A DNA stretch of 64,000 bases from Argyresthia goedartella (taxonomy: Eukaryota > Arthropoda > Insecta > Lepidoptera > Argyresthiidae). A model generated the notes under the pieces. The model was not told where the DNA came from, searched no databases, and saw only the letters and a program-made list of their open reading frames with translations. The stretch covers positions 29,296,001 through 29,360,000 of the forward strand of contig OX463824.1 in the NCBI GenBank assembly GCA_949825045.1, read 5' to 3'. The first letter of the stretch is position 1. Every line of letters begins with the position of its first letter. Positions 1 to 9,398 of this stretch are shown here, one piece after another. Made by a program: the position numbers and the translations under genes.

Positions 1-539
1 TGAGAGCGTTATTGGGTAAATTTGCGATTCTTAAATATAAAGTACCGTTTAAAATACTAAGACTAATATATATGGAAATGGCCGATGCAATTATAGGATA
101 TGGTATAAGTAGCTACGGAAGATCATACAAAACATATTTAGAAAAGATATATAAACTACAAAAAAGTATTTTAAAAGTAATTGTTCCAACGAAAGCCTTT
201 TCTGGAGATAAGAAAACCAAAATTAACCTATTCCAATACTGTAAAATACTAGATGTATACGACAAATTAAAATTACATACACTAATCGATGAAGATATTA
301 ACAAAACGTTCTTGAAAAAAAAGGAAAGATCCTCTAGACTACGTAACCTTACCTCTATGCCATCATTTACATTACCTAGATATAATAATGTATATGGAAC
401 TAGAACATGGATGTACTTCTTGCCGGATATGGTCAACGAACTTCCAAACGACCTTCAACATTTATATATTAATAGCGATAGCAATAAGTATAAGTATAAG
501 ATAAAAGAGTTCCTCATCAAAAAATCTGTTTCCAAATAA
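1..539 (+). pseudogene. Non-LTR retrotransposon, C-terminal end of reverse transcriptase ORF (cut by window edge)
   Basis: An open frame enters from the left edge and ends at 539. The translation has the layout seen after the RT catalytic core of CR1/Jockey-type elements: a YGISSYG motif (equivalent to the xYGxxxWG box), a basic helical stretch, and RYNNVYGTRTWMYFLPDMVN, the usual [R/Y]NxYGxRTxxxxxPxxxNxLP tail. It is followed by a 3' UTR and an A-run at ~661-673, so the 3' end is native. The catalytic core would lie left of the window. Whether the full ORF is intact cannot be judged. Confidence 0.75.
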
Positions 540-673
540 TATAATTAAAACATTGTTGTTATGTAAGTAACACTCGCCACTACAGATAAGCTACTGGCTT
601 GCGTAGTGGCTATATAGTATAAGTTATAAATATTGTAATTGGGATTAATAAATGTTTATAAAAAAAAAAAAAG
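540..673 (+). mobile_element. 3' UTR and poly(A) tail of the non-LTR element at the left edge
   Basis: An A-rich non-coding stretch follows the ORF stop and ends with AATAAATG and an uninterrupted A-run of about 13, the expected 3' terminus of a target-primed insertion. Confidence 0.65.
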
Positions 674-940
674 CTGGGGGAGAAAGAAAAAAGGACCTAG
701 CTGTTCCAACGACACATGGTATCCTGGTGTGGGGCCAGAAGCAATGTAGGCGCCTTTATATAAATGTTATGTTATGTTTATAACCGACAGAAGTGGTAGG
801 CTGTTATTACGGCCTGCGGCTTCTTCTCCACAAGAAGTTAGAGGACCCAAGAAGAAGAAGGTAATGTAAATAGTACATTGTTGTAGAGGCTGGAAAGTGA
901 GCAATAGATCAAATCAAATCAAATGTCTTTATTATTCTAG
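674..940. other. Unidentified intronic sequence
   Basis: No coding potential seen. Contains a short TTATGTTATGTTTAT repeat and the GGxATCCTGGTGTGGGGCCAGAAGCA-like segment (~718-745) that resembles 15605-15640 next to DDB1 exon 11, so it may be an old dispersed repeat. Confidence 0.3.
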
Positions 941-1070
941 ATATTTACATATACTTAGCAAAAATTTTTTGCCTCTTCTCTACATTGGACCACTGTGGGA
1001 GAGTAGGGAGTAGAAATTCCCACAGATTTATTTTTAAATCTCTTTTAAAAATTGCTTGCTGTAATGAGCC
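941..1070 (-). mobile_element. Jk-A non-LTR 3' tail (left part, split by BEL-1)
   Basis: Starts with (TCAAA)n and reads, on the plus strand, TATTTACATATACTTAGCA ... CCACTGTGGGAG, the same 3' terminal block found at 12640, 16900 and 19915. In sense orientation it ends in a (TTTGA)n tail. BEL-1 interrupts it at 1071; the remainder resumes at 8400. Confidence 0.7.
1066..1070 (+). repeat. BEL-1 target-site duplication, left (GAGCC)
   Basis: GAGCC directly precedes the 5' LTR and is repeated at 8395-8399 after the 3' LTR. Five bp is the normal BEL/Pao duplication length. Confidence 0.85.
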
Positions 1071-1615
1071 TGTTCGATTCCAAATCGATATTCGATCGAT
1101 GGTTTCTGAACTGCCATTTTGAATTTGACGTTGCTGCCAACCTAGCAGTTTTTTGACAACTGACTGACGAAAGCCCTCGCAATGTAAACGCGTTTTGGTT
1201 AGGGTATTGAAATTAAATCGCAGGCCATCTGGAATGTATTCGGGTTTCCCTCAGGATTGTCTATATAGCTGAGTGTGTTGTGGTTCCCCTAACCAGATAA
1301 AGTTCGCATTTACGTGGCCGATTGGTTTTTACCACGTAACATAACCTGTGTTGGAACACTGTGCTCATTGAAGCTGGCCCGCCAGTCATAGGAGGTTGGC
1401 TGAAGAACCTGTCTACCAAGAAGAGCCTAGGGTGCACCCGGGCCTTGCAGAGAGACAGGAGGTTGGCGGGACCGAAGCACAGACCAGGTTAGATCGACCC
1501 CAATTACTTCAGCTCGGTGAATCGCCGACGTTCACACTTCTTGGCAACTGATCGTTACGCTACCTCGTAGCTGATGGGCCCCTACGAGGTCATTAGGTGC
1601 CGAGAAGCCTGAACA
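1071..1615 (+). repeat. BEL-1 5' LTR
   Basis: 545 bp, starting TGTTCGATTCC and ending CCTGAACA. Nearly identical to 7850-8394. The visible differences are single bases (CTCGCAATG/CTCACAATG, CCCCTAACC/CCCCGAACC, TTGGCGG/TTGACGG, GAACA/GACCA). Confidence 0.93.
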
Positions 1616-1634
1616 TTTTGGTAGCTAGAGCGTG
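1616..1634 (+). promoter_or_regulatory. BEL-1 putative primer-binding site
   Basis: TTTTGGTAGCTAGAGCGTGG directly follows the 5' LTR. BEL-2 has TTTTGGTAGCAAGCGCGG at the same place. TGGTAGC would pair with a tRNA ending GCTACCA; the tRNA was not identified. Confidence 0.5.
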
Positions 1635-2120
1635 GCTTCCTGAGATTTGCAGCCGTCAAGGGCTCCAGGAAGGCACGATTTGGGACTATCAATCTGTAGG
1701 TATAGGCGGTTAGGTACTTGGTTGTTCCTATATCCACATAGATTGGTAGTATTGTAAGCTATAAGTCTATTGCTGGTAGTAGACAGACAGATATTGAATT
1801 GAAATTTGCATTGAATTACCAGTTAGTCAACCAGTTAGTTAACATAGGTAGTTACATCTATTGATAGCAGGCTATTACATTGTTTTCAGTTTATAGCAAT
1901 TTATAACTTGAACTAATATTGACTATCTGTGTGTGTTATAATGATAAAGGGAAACTAAATTGTATTTACAGAATTTATATAGATATAAAACTCGGTTCCT
2001 ATTGTTTAAGGAAAACAACATTGTTTAAGTTGTGGTTTAGGGTTCCCTCGTTTGGGTTGTAGACTGGAGGGTCCAATAAAATTGAGTTACTGCAAATTGT
2101 GAGTAAGTATCGTTCCGATC

Positions 2121-3926
2121 ATGTCGTTATCTGAAATCCAGAAGGGTGTTTCTAAGGAACTCAGATGGTTTTCCTCCGCACACGGTCTGATAGACCGTTT
2201 AGATAGGCATGATGTGGTATTGGAGCGGTCTATGGACGTTAAGGAACGTTACAATAGGGTGCTCGAATTATCCGCGCAGGCGGAATCAGTTGATGGTTGC
2301 GCACCTGACAGGCTGTCACGGTTGATAGGGGATGTCGACCAATGTATGGAGATGGCAGCTGCTATCACGCAGAAGGCTGCGGACATACGTAGACAGCGCG
2401 AGTCCAGCCATGGTGGTGACATTGAAGCACCTCTGCCGCTTCAGGGTTCGGGGTCCAGGTTACCTGCCATAACTATGCCTACTTTTGACGGAGTGTCCGG
2501 TGAATGGATGAGCTTCATCAATCTGTTCGACAGTTTGGTGCACATGCGATCGGACATTACCAAGTCTGTCAAGATGGCTCAGCTGGTGGCAGCATTGAGG
2601 GGTGAGCCTAGGGAGCTGGTCGCTCATTTGACAGTTACGGAGGGTAACTATGAAACGGCCAGGCAATTGTTGGTCAGACGTTACCATAACAAACGGAGGT
2701 TGGCCGATGCCCAACTGAACCGTTTGTTTAGTATCCCGGTTGTGAACAAGGTCGGGGCCATACAGACGGAGGTTTTGAACCCATTGTTGTCCGTCACCAA
2801 GGCTCTAGAGAATCTTGGACTTCCGGTTGGTGAATGGTCGTACCTACTGTTGTACATTGTACTTTCCCGCCTACCCGCTGACGTGCAGACTCGTTTCGAA
2901 CAGTCTCACGGGAGGTCGGCCGAGGACCTGCCCGCCTTCTCCGACTTGGTCGGATTCTTGGAAGAGGAGGCTCGACGGGCAGAGAATTTGGGGTTGACGG
3001 TCACCCATCCTTCGGAGCCACAGAGAGCTGCCGGGAGCGCTGTGAGTAGGGGCCCTCCGACGAGGAAGGACCGCACCAACCGGCAGTCGTATGGGATTGT
3101 GAGTGAATTGACTCCACATGGTGAGACCTGCCCATGTTGTAGGCAGATTGGCCATGCTGTGGCCAATTGCAATAAGTTCGGGGAACTTAGGGTTCAGGGA
3201 CGGCGCCGGATGGCCAAGCAGCGGAGCTGGTGTTTCCTGTGCCTCGGGCCACACATGGCTAGGGACTGCACGCGCACAAAAATGTGCGGATATTGTGGTG
3301 GGGCCCACAACAATCTGTTGTGCATGAACCGGTCCGGCCAACAGCCTCCACAGGGCCGTATCCAGGGTGACACGGCATGGGGCCCTGAGAATTCGTTTGC
3401 GACTCGGAGCGCAACTCAGGGGCCAACGTCCCCACGTCCACAGGGCCGTACCCAGGGTGACACGGCATGGGGCCCTGAGAATTCGTTTGCGACTCGGAGC
3501 GCAACTCAGGGGCCAACGTCCCCACGTGCACAGGGCAGTACCAGGGTGCAGGGCCGCACTCAGGACCATTACATGGGGGGCCCTGAGTTTTCGGTTGCGA
3601 CTCAGCATCCGACCCAGCGGGATATTGGGTGTGTTGAGCAGGCCGTAACGGGCGGGTGGCATGGGACACCTTCGAGCTATGCGGGTGCGGTTCGGACGCC
3701 GCCTCAGTTGTCGCCCCGCTCGTCGCCTCGTCCTCGTCGGTCACATGTGATGTCCCCCCCGCTCATGGAGCGGCCACGGTTGAATTCACGCCCACCCCCC
3801 TTTACGGGGAATCGTAGGTTGGGAATGGAACCGGCGCGTGGGCCATTTGTACAATGGGACCCTCTGGCGTATAGCTGCATACCTGATCGGTTACAGGCAC
3901 AGTGGGGCCCCGGGGGTCCTCGCTAG
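2121..3926 (+). CDS. gag: BEL-1 Gag
   Basis: Structural protein of the retrotransposon particle; 601 aa. The N-terminal half carries the DUF1759-like capsid region (around residues 110-290: LPAITMPTFDGVSGEWMSF, then MAQLVAALRGEPRELVAHL). Cysteine-rich zinc knuckles follow near residues 335-400: CPCCRQIGHAVANC, CFLCLGPHMARDC and CGYCGGAHNNLLC. A 30-residue tandem repeat follows the knuckles. The ORF closes with TAG at 3924-3926, and pol continues in the same frame. The start ATG lies 506 bp after the LTR. BEL-2 has a co-linear homologue of almost equal length (600 aa). Confidence 0.92.
   Translation: MSLSEIQKGVSKELRWFSSAHGLIDRLDRHDVVLERSMDVKERYNRVLELSAQAESVDGCAPDRLSRLIGDVDQCMEMAAAITQKAADIRRQRESSHGGDIEAPLPLQGSGSRLPAITMPTFDGVSGEWMSFINLFDSLVHMRSDITKSVKMAQLVAALRGEPRELVAHLTVTEGNYETARQLLVRRYHNKRRLADAQLNRLFSIPVVNKVGAIQTEVLNPLLSVTKALENLGLPVGEWSYLLLYIVLSRLPADVQTRFEQSHGRSAEDLPAFSDLVGFLEEEARRAENLGLTVTHPSEPQRAAGSAVSRGPPTRKDRTNRQSYGIVSELTPHGETCPCCRQIGHAVANCNKFGELRVQGRRRMAKQRSWCFLCLGPHMARDCTRTKMCGYCGGAHNNLLCMNRSGQQPPQGRIQGDTAWGPENSFATRSATQGPTSPRPQGRTQGDTAWGPENSFATRSATQGPTSPRAQGSTRVQGRTQDHYMGGPEFSVATQHPTQRDIGCVEQAVTGGWHGTPSSYAGAVRTPPQLSPRSSPRPRRSHVMSPPLMERPRLNSRPPPFTGNRRLGMEPARGPFVQWDPLAYSCIPDRLQAQWGPGGPR
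3351..3530 (+). repeat. Two 90-bp tandem repeats in BEL-1 gag
   Basis: Units 3351-3440 and 3441-3530 are almost identical and encode 30 residues each (QGDTAWGPENSFATRSATQG core). A shorter, degenerate third unit follows from 3531. The frame is preserved. BEL-2 gag lacks this duplication. Confidence 0.9.
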
Positions 3927-6900
3927 GAATTTGCGGCCCAACCATTGGTTGCCCCCCAACCGGAGACGGTGGTGTTACCGATCGCCTCTGTGCTTGTTTG
4001 GGATTTGGCGGGCAACCCAACATACGTTCGCGCCCTATTTGATTCTGGAGCTCAGGGCTGCATTGTATCGAATGATTTAGCAAAATGGTTGGGCCTCAAG
4101 GTAAATAGGTATAATAAATCAATACGGGGCGTGGGGAATGTTACGGTTACGAATGTAGTTGGTCAATCGGTGATCACGTTCTCTCCACGTTATGACATTT
4201 TGACAAAAACATCCGTGCAAGCTTTAGTAATGACGCATGTCATGGGCAGACACCCCTTGGTGAAGTTGAATCCGGCCGTTCGATTCCTGACATCAGGACT
4301 CAAGTTGGCGGATCCCGAATTTGACACTCCAGCCCCGGTCGACCTGCTACTGGGAGCAGACGTTCTGGGTAGGTTTCTGTTGTCGGATCGGCGAGTTCTT
4401 CAGCCGGACGGGTTGATTGCTGTGGATACTAAGTTTGGTCACGTGATCATGGGTCCGGCATTGCCAATGGTTAGGCCTGCCGAGTCAGATGGCATACTTA
4501 TTGGCTCAGCGTTGTCAGACGCTATCCAACGTTTCTGGGAGATAGAGGAACCTCCCACCGTTCGTCGAGTCGACGCAGACGAAGAAGAGTGCGAGTTGTT
4601 TTACCAGAATAGTACTGGTCGCCTTCGTTCTGGTCGTTTTGTAACTCGACTGCCTTTCAGGGCCGATCGACCGCCACTAGGAGAATCTAGGAAAATGGCT
4701 GAGACGAGATTGATGTCGATGGAGCGTAGGATGACAAGGGACGCCGTATTTAAACAAAAATATGTTGATTTCATGAGGGAGTATGAGTCGTTAGGACACA
4801 TGTCGGTATCGGGTGTGGACTGGAGATCTGAGGATCATTGTTTCCTTCCACACCATGCCGTCCTACGAACCCCTACCGGCAAGATTCGAGTTGTTTTTGA
4901 TGGGTCAGCACCTACCTCGAACGGGATGTCCCTGAATCAGTGTCTACATTCGGGACCCAAGTTGAGTCGTGATATTTCGGTTATTCTCACGAGCTTTCGG
5001 AGGCACCAGATTGTATTTGTCGCAGACATTCGGATGATGTTTAGGCAAACGGTAATTCATCCGGCTGACAGAAGGTATCAGTTGATACTTTGGCGTGAGT
5101 CCACGGCCGAGCCAGTCAAGGTCTATGAGTTAAACACGAACACGTATGGGTTACGGTCTAGCCCGTATTTGGCGATGCGTACCCTGCGGGAGTTGGCGTC
5201 GCGTGACCGTGTGAGCTATCCTAGAGCCGCCGCTATCCTGGAGCAAGATTTGTACGTCGATGACGTCTGCACAGGGGCAGCCAGTGTAGAGGAAGCTCTG
5301 GACCGACGTGACGAGCTCATTCAATTGCTGGAAAGAGGCGGCTATGAACTACGTAAGTGGATGTCCAACTCCCCTGAGTTGATGGCTGGTCTCCCAGATG
5401 AGTTTCAACAAGACCCGCACGTTTTTGAGAATCCTGACAACCCTAACATGTTGTCAGTGCTTGGAATTCAGTACCGGCCCGTCCATGATGAGTTTACCTA
5501 TCGGGTGGTTTTAGAAACACCGAAGGCCTGGACGAAGCGGTCAGTACTGTCAACGATTGCGAGAACGTTCGACCCGAATGGATGGATTTCTCCAGTCACC
5601 TTTGCTCTCAAATGTTTTATGCAAAGGCTATGGGCGGCTCAGTTGACCTGGGACACCCACCTCTCAGGTGATTTGTTGACTGATTGGACGCGAATGTTCA
5701 CCTCGCTATCGGACATAAATAATGTATCGCCGCCGAGGAAATTGATCCCTGCTGGGGATTACAGGGCAACCCTTCACGGGTTTTGTGATGCCTCTGAACG
5801 AGGGTTTGCGGCAGCGGTTTATTTGCGAACCGTCACCTCCACCGGGGAGGTCGACGTGCGTTTGGTTTTGGCAAAAAGCAAGGTAGCGCCTATTCGGACA
5901 AGGATGACGATTCCAAAACTGGAACTGTCCGGGGCTGCTCTTTTGACCAAACTTTTGAATCACACTCTAACAGTGTTGCGTGGGTCAGTGGTTTTAGAGG
6001 ATACGGTGTACGCTTGGACGGACAGCCAGATTGTTTTGTGCTGGCTGAAGGCTTCGGTCCATAACTTAGAGGTTTTTGTTGCGAACCGTGTCTCCCAGAT
6101 TGTGTCGTCTGAGGTCCCACTGACCTGGAGACATGTACCAGGAGAATTGAACCCGTCTGATTGTGCATCCAGGGGATGTCGGGCTCCTGAACTCGTTAGA
6201 CACCATTTGTGGTGGGGACCACCCTGGCTTGCCAAGAGAGAATCGGACTGGCCCCACAACCATGTAGTAGTATCTTCGGATCATGGCCCCAGAGCGGCCG
6301 TGCATGTTACCCAGAAGGCTGAGGACCCTGACGCCGGGTTTCTGCTGGACCGGTATAGCTCACTTGACAAGTTGATAAACGTGTCCACTTGGATTAGGAG
6401 ATTCGCTCGAAATTGTCGTACTCGTCGCGATCAGCGAACGTTGAACCCTATTCTGACTCCGGCAGAGCGAAACGAGTCGCTGTTGAATTTGGTCCGGTTG
6501 GTACAGTCCTCGAAGTTTGGGGCAGAATTGGAGATTATACGAAGTGGACGTTCGAAATTGAAGGGAGCCGTCGCGCGTCTCAACCCCTTTGTTGATTCGA
6601 CCGGGTTACTTCGGGTAGGAGGGAGATTGCGCAATGCGAATCTGTCGTATTCGGCTCGTCACCCACTTCTGCTCCCCAAGGGGGGACAGTTAGTTGAATT
6701 GCTGGTGACTGATCGTCATATTAAAAACGCGCATGCCGGCTGTAACGCGTTGTTGGCCACGCTCCAGCGGGAGTTTTGGATCTTATCTGCCCGCCGTGTC
6801 ATACGGAACATCGTGTTTCGGTGCATGCCTTGTTATCGACTTAAGGCTGCCACGATGCAACCTCTCATGGGGGACTTGCCCCCTGATCGTGTGAATGAGG

Positions 6901-7817
6901 TCAGACCGTTTTCAGGTGTTGGTACGGATTTTGCAGGACCGTTTATGGTGAAGAGTTCACGATTGCGTACCGCTAGGCAATACAAGGCGTACCTATGTGT
7001 GTTTGTTTGTTTATCCACCAAGGCGGTACATCTCGAGCTCGTTGCTGATCTCTCGACAGAGGCTTTCATTGCTTGTTTGGATAGGTTTGTTTCTCGAAGG
7101 GGACTTCCAACTTTGATCCGCTCTGATAACGGCACTAACTACATCGGTGCGGAACGATACTTACGAGAGATAGTCAACTTTTTGAATGTAAATAAAGTGG
7201 ATATTGGAACGGCCCTCTCCCGTCGGGGTATACAGTGGACCTTCAGCCCACCGATTTGCCCCCACTGGGGTGGGATTTTTGAGGCCGTAGTTAAGTCAGC
7301 TAAGACGCACTTGGGGCGTATAGTAGGTCAGACCGCGCTGACTTTTGAGGAGCTCGCGACATTGTTTTGTAAGATCGAGGCCGTTCTCAATTCGCGACCG
7401 TTGTGTCCGCTCAGCTCGGATTCAAATGACCTGGAGGCTCTGACCCCAGGCCATTTCTTGATAGGACAGCCACTTAACGCGTTGCCCGAGCACCCCTTCG
7501 AGGGAGTGAAATTGTATCGGTTGTCAAGGTATCAGATGTTGCAGCAGTTTACTCAGAATTTCTGGAAGCGTTGGTCGCTCGAGTATCTGCATATCTTACA
7601 ACAGCGCCTTAAGTGGACTGACAAAACCAGCCCCCCTAGTGTTGGTGACCTCGTTCTGGTTAAGGATGCTAACCTACCGCCACTACGTTGGCGCAGGGGG
7701 CGCATTGTTAACTTGTTCCCTGGCAAGGACGGGACCCCCCGGTCTGCAGAGGTTCTAGTAGGAGGCTCGGTTCTAAAACGAGCGGTAGCAACGTTGTCTC
7801 GGCTGCCCGTAGATTAG
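3927..7817 (+). CDS. pol: BEL-1 Pol polyprotein (protease, RT, RNase H, integrase)
   Basis: Open from the codon after the gag TAG to 7817 (~1296 codons) with no in-frame ATG near the start, consistent with readthrough. Domains in order: aspartic protease with DSGA (~4041-4052); RT with [11 protein letters not shown] and the catalytic YVDD (LYVDDVCTGA, ~5250); RNase H with CDASERGFAAAVY and [10 protein letters not shown] (~5785-6050); integrase with an HHCC zinc finger (HIKNAHAGC ... CMPCY, ~6716-6835) and a D-D-E core ([30 protein letters not shown], ~6920-7300); and a C-terminal DUF5641-type domain ending [12 protein letters not shown]. All catalytic residues looked for are present, so the copy may be active. 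Confidence 0.93.
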   Translation, partial: EFAAQPLVAPQPETVVLPIASVLVWDLAGNPTYVRALFDSGAQGCIVSNDLAKWLGLKVNRYNKSIRGVGNVTVTNVVGQSVITFSPRYDILTKTSVQALVMTHVMGRHPLVKLNPAVRFLTSGLKLADPEFDTPAPVDLLLGADVLGRFLLSDRRVLQPDGLIAVDTKFGHVIMGPALPMVRPAESDGILIGSALSDAIQRFWEIEEPPTVRRVDADEEECELFYQNSTGRLRSGRFVTRLPFRADRPPLGESRKMAETRLMSMERRMTRDAVFKQKYVDFMREYESLGHMSVSGVDWRSEDHCFLPHHAVLRTPTGKIRVVFDGSAPTSNGMSLNQCLHSGPKLSRDISVILTSFRRHQIVFVADIRMMFRQTVIHPADRRYQLILWRESTAEPVKVYELNTNTYGLRSSPYLAMRTLRELASRDRVSYPRAAAILEQDLYVDDVCTGAASVEEALDRRDELIQLLERGGYELRKWMSNSPELMAGLPDEFQQDPHVFENPDNPNMLSVLGIQYRPVHDEFTYRVVLETPKAWTKRSVLSTIARTFDPNGWISPVTFALKCFMQRLWAAQLTWDTHLSGDLLTDWTRMFTSLSDINNVSPPRKLIPAGDYRATLHGFCDASERGFAAAVYLRTVTSTGEVDVRLVLAKSKVAPIRTRMTIPKLELSGAALLTKLLNHTLTVLRGSVVLEDTVYAWTDSQIVLCWLKASVHNLEVFVANRVSQIVSSEVPLTWRHVPGELNPSDCASRGCRAPELVRHHLWWGPPWLAKRESDWPHNHVVVSSDHGPRAAVHVTQKAEDPDAGFLLDRYSSLDKLINVSTWIRRFARNCRTRRDQRTLNPILTPAERNESLLNLVRLVQSSKFGAELEIIRSGRSKLKGAVARLNPFVDSTGLLRVGGRLRNANLSYSARHPLLLPKGGQLVELLVTDRHIKNAHAGCNALLATLQREFWILSARRVIRNIVFRCMPCYRLKAATMQPLMGDLPPDRVNEVRPFSGVGTDFAGPFMVKSSRLRTARQYKAYLCVFVCLSTKAVHLELVADLSTEAFIACLDRFVSRRGLPTLIRSDNGTNYIGAERYLREIVNFLNVNKVDIGTALSRRGIQWTFSPPICPHWGGIFEAVVKSAKTHLGRIVGQTALTFEELATLFCKIEAVLNSRPLCPLSSDSNDLEALTPGHFLIGQPLNALPEHPFEGVKLYRLSRYQMLQQFTQNFWKRWSLEYLHILQQRLKWTDKTSPPSVGDLVLVKDANLPPLRWRRGRIVNLFPGKDGTPRSAEVLVGGSVLKRAVATLSRLPVD

Positions 7818-7818
7818 G

Positions 7819-7838
7819 GGACAGGTGGGTGCCTGTCC
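7819..7838 (+). promoter_or_regulatory. BEL-1 hairpin upstream of the 3' LTR, with short purine tract
   Basis: GGACAGG-TGGGTG-CCTGTCC forms a 7-bp stem 1 bp after the pol stop and is followed by GTGCGGGTGA just before the 3' LTR. BEL-2 carries the same hairpin (22349-22368) and GGGCGGGTGA. The purine run is the likely polypurine primer site. Confidence 0.55.
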
Positions 7839-7849
7839 GTGCGGGTGAT

Positions 7850-8394
7850 TGTTCGATTCCAAATCGATATTCGATCGATGGTTTCTGAACTGCCATTTTG
7901 AATTTGACGTTGCTGCCAACCTAGCAGTTTTTTGACAACTGACTGACGAAAGCCCTCACAATGTAAACGCGTTTTGGTTAGGGTATTGAAATTAAATCGC
8001 AGGCCATCTGGAATGTATTCGGGTTTCCCTCAGGATTGTCTATATAGCTGAGTGTGTTGTGGTTCCCCGAACCAGATAAAGTTCGCATTTACGTGGCCGA
8101 TTGGTTTTTACCACGTAACATAACCTGTGTTGGAACACTGTGCTCATTGAAGCTGGCCCGCCAGTCATAGGAGGTTGGCTGAAGAACCTGTCTACCAAGA
8201 AGAGCCTAGGGTGCACCCGGGCCTTGCAGAGAGACAGGAGGTTGACGGGACCGAAGCACAGACCAGGTTAGATCGACCCCAATTACTTCAGCTCGGTGAA
8301 TCGCCGACGTTCACACTTCTTGGCAACTGATCGTTACGCTACCTCGTAGCTGATGGGCCCCTACGAGGTCATTAGGTGCCGAGAAGCCTGACCA
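7850..8394 (+). repeat. BEL-1 3' LTR
   Basis: 545 bp, TGTTCGATTCC...CCTGACCA, near-identical to the 5' LTR. It is followed by the second GAGCC target duplicate. Confidence 0.93.
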
Positions 8395-8399
8395 GAGCC

Positions 8400-8962
8400 T
8401 ATGTATTCCTATAATTACAAAAATATTTTTTATTTTATTTAATTTTTATTTTATTGGTTCAGGTTCGCCAACGGACAATACATGTTTACTTAATTATTAC
8501 ATTTTGTAGACTTTGTCGATGCTTGTCCACATATAGGCAAACACAGCTTGCATTAAATTACATTTCATTCATTATAATTACAATTAAATTGCAGATTCTA
8601 AAGTTATTAATTATTATGATTAATTTGAATTTATTTAAATTATTAACTACAAGGACTATGTTGAGCCTGATTAACCCCATACAGTCCCGTCATTTAAGTA
8701 GTCTTGAACATTGTAATATCCCTTTTTCGACAAAATCACTTTAACATGCTTTTTAAATTTTCAAATGGCAATTTCAAAATCTCCAGACGTATCTTATTGT
8801 AGTACCTGACCCTTGAAATAATTGCTAACCTTCGCGAGTCTAAACTGGGGAGCAACTAGTCTGTGATTATTTCTTAGGTTTACATTACAGCTATCGCTAA
8901 GTTTGGAAAATGTTGTAAGGTTCTTGCGTACATACATTATATTTTCATATATTCATTATATA
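8400..8962 (-). mobile_element. Jk-A non-LTR element, 3' region (right part, split by BEL-1)
   Basis: 8660-8960 matches 20125-20440 nearly base for base (AGTCCCGTCATTTAAGTAGT, GGCAATTTCAAAATCTCCAG, GGTTCTTGCGTACATACATT) and encodes the extreme C-terminus of the RT ORF on the minus strand. 8460-8640 is AT-rich and diverged. With 941-1070 it forms one older insertion disrupted by BEL-1. Confidence 0.7.
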
Positions 8963-9039
8963 TAAAAATAAGGACTAAATAACAATTAAAGAAAAATAAA
9001 AAAATGTGTAGGAACTTGGTTTTGATACCAGTCCGTACA

Positions 9040-9345
9040 GATTGCAGTACCGTCACAAAACTAATTGCGGCGCCGACGACGATGACGGGCGCCGCGAAAT
9101 TTCCGTGATATTTGAATCATGATGACTTGGTCCAGGGGCATAAATATTAAAATACGTCTCTTGTATGGGGACCCGCTTTAATATATAAGGTCCCGTGTCG
9201 TTGATTGCAACATAAATACAAAATCTGTGAAATCTCTGAATATTACGGTTTATGACGCCCGGTGAGGGACAGACGGACGGACGGACGGACAGCGGAGGCT
9301 TAGTAATCGGGTACAAAACCCGAAAATAGGCTGTCATCCTCGTGA
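9040..9345. repeat. GGAC-rich dispersed repeat (SINE-like)
   Basis: Contains a (GGAC)n run at ~9273-9291 followed by AGCGGAGGCTTAGTAAT. The same core occurs at 38870-38965 (GGACGGACAGCGGGGGCTTAG). Such GGAC/AGCGGAG repeats are common in moth and butterfly genomes as I recall them. Ends are not defined. Confidence 0.5.
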
Positions 9346-9398
9346 TTGACAAGAAATGTATCTAGTAAAATCTATTTATGCTCACATGACCCACCGAC

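Larger units (their letters stand above)
1071..8394 (+). mobile_element. BEL-1: full-length BEL/Pao LTR retrotransposon
   Basis: Structurally complete: 545-bp LTRs with TG...CA ends at 1071-1615 and 7850-8394, a perfect 5-bp target duplication GAGCC (1066-1070 and 8395-8399), gag (2121-3926) and pol (3927-7817) with protease, RT, RNase H and integrase in the BEL order, and no env. I see only about four differences between the LTRs, so the insertion is young. gag and pol are in one frame separated by a single TAG. It sits inside an older minus-strand Jk-A copy, in the DDB1 intron downstream of exon 17 and on the strand opposite to DDB1. Confidence 0.95.

Noticed and set aside
2871..3744. Long minus-strand ORFs over BEL-1 gag
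   Set aside because: Shadows of a GC-rich repetitive gag on the opposite strand; no homology and no start context.
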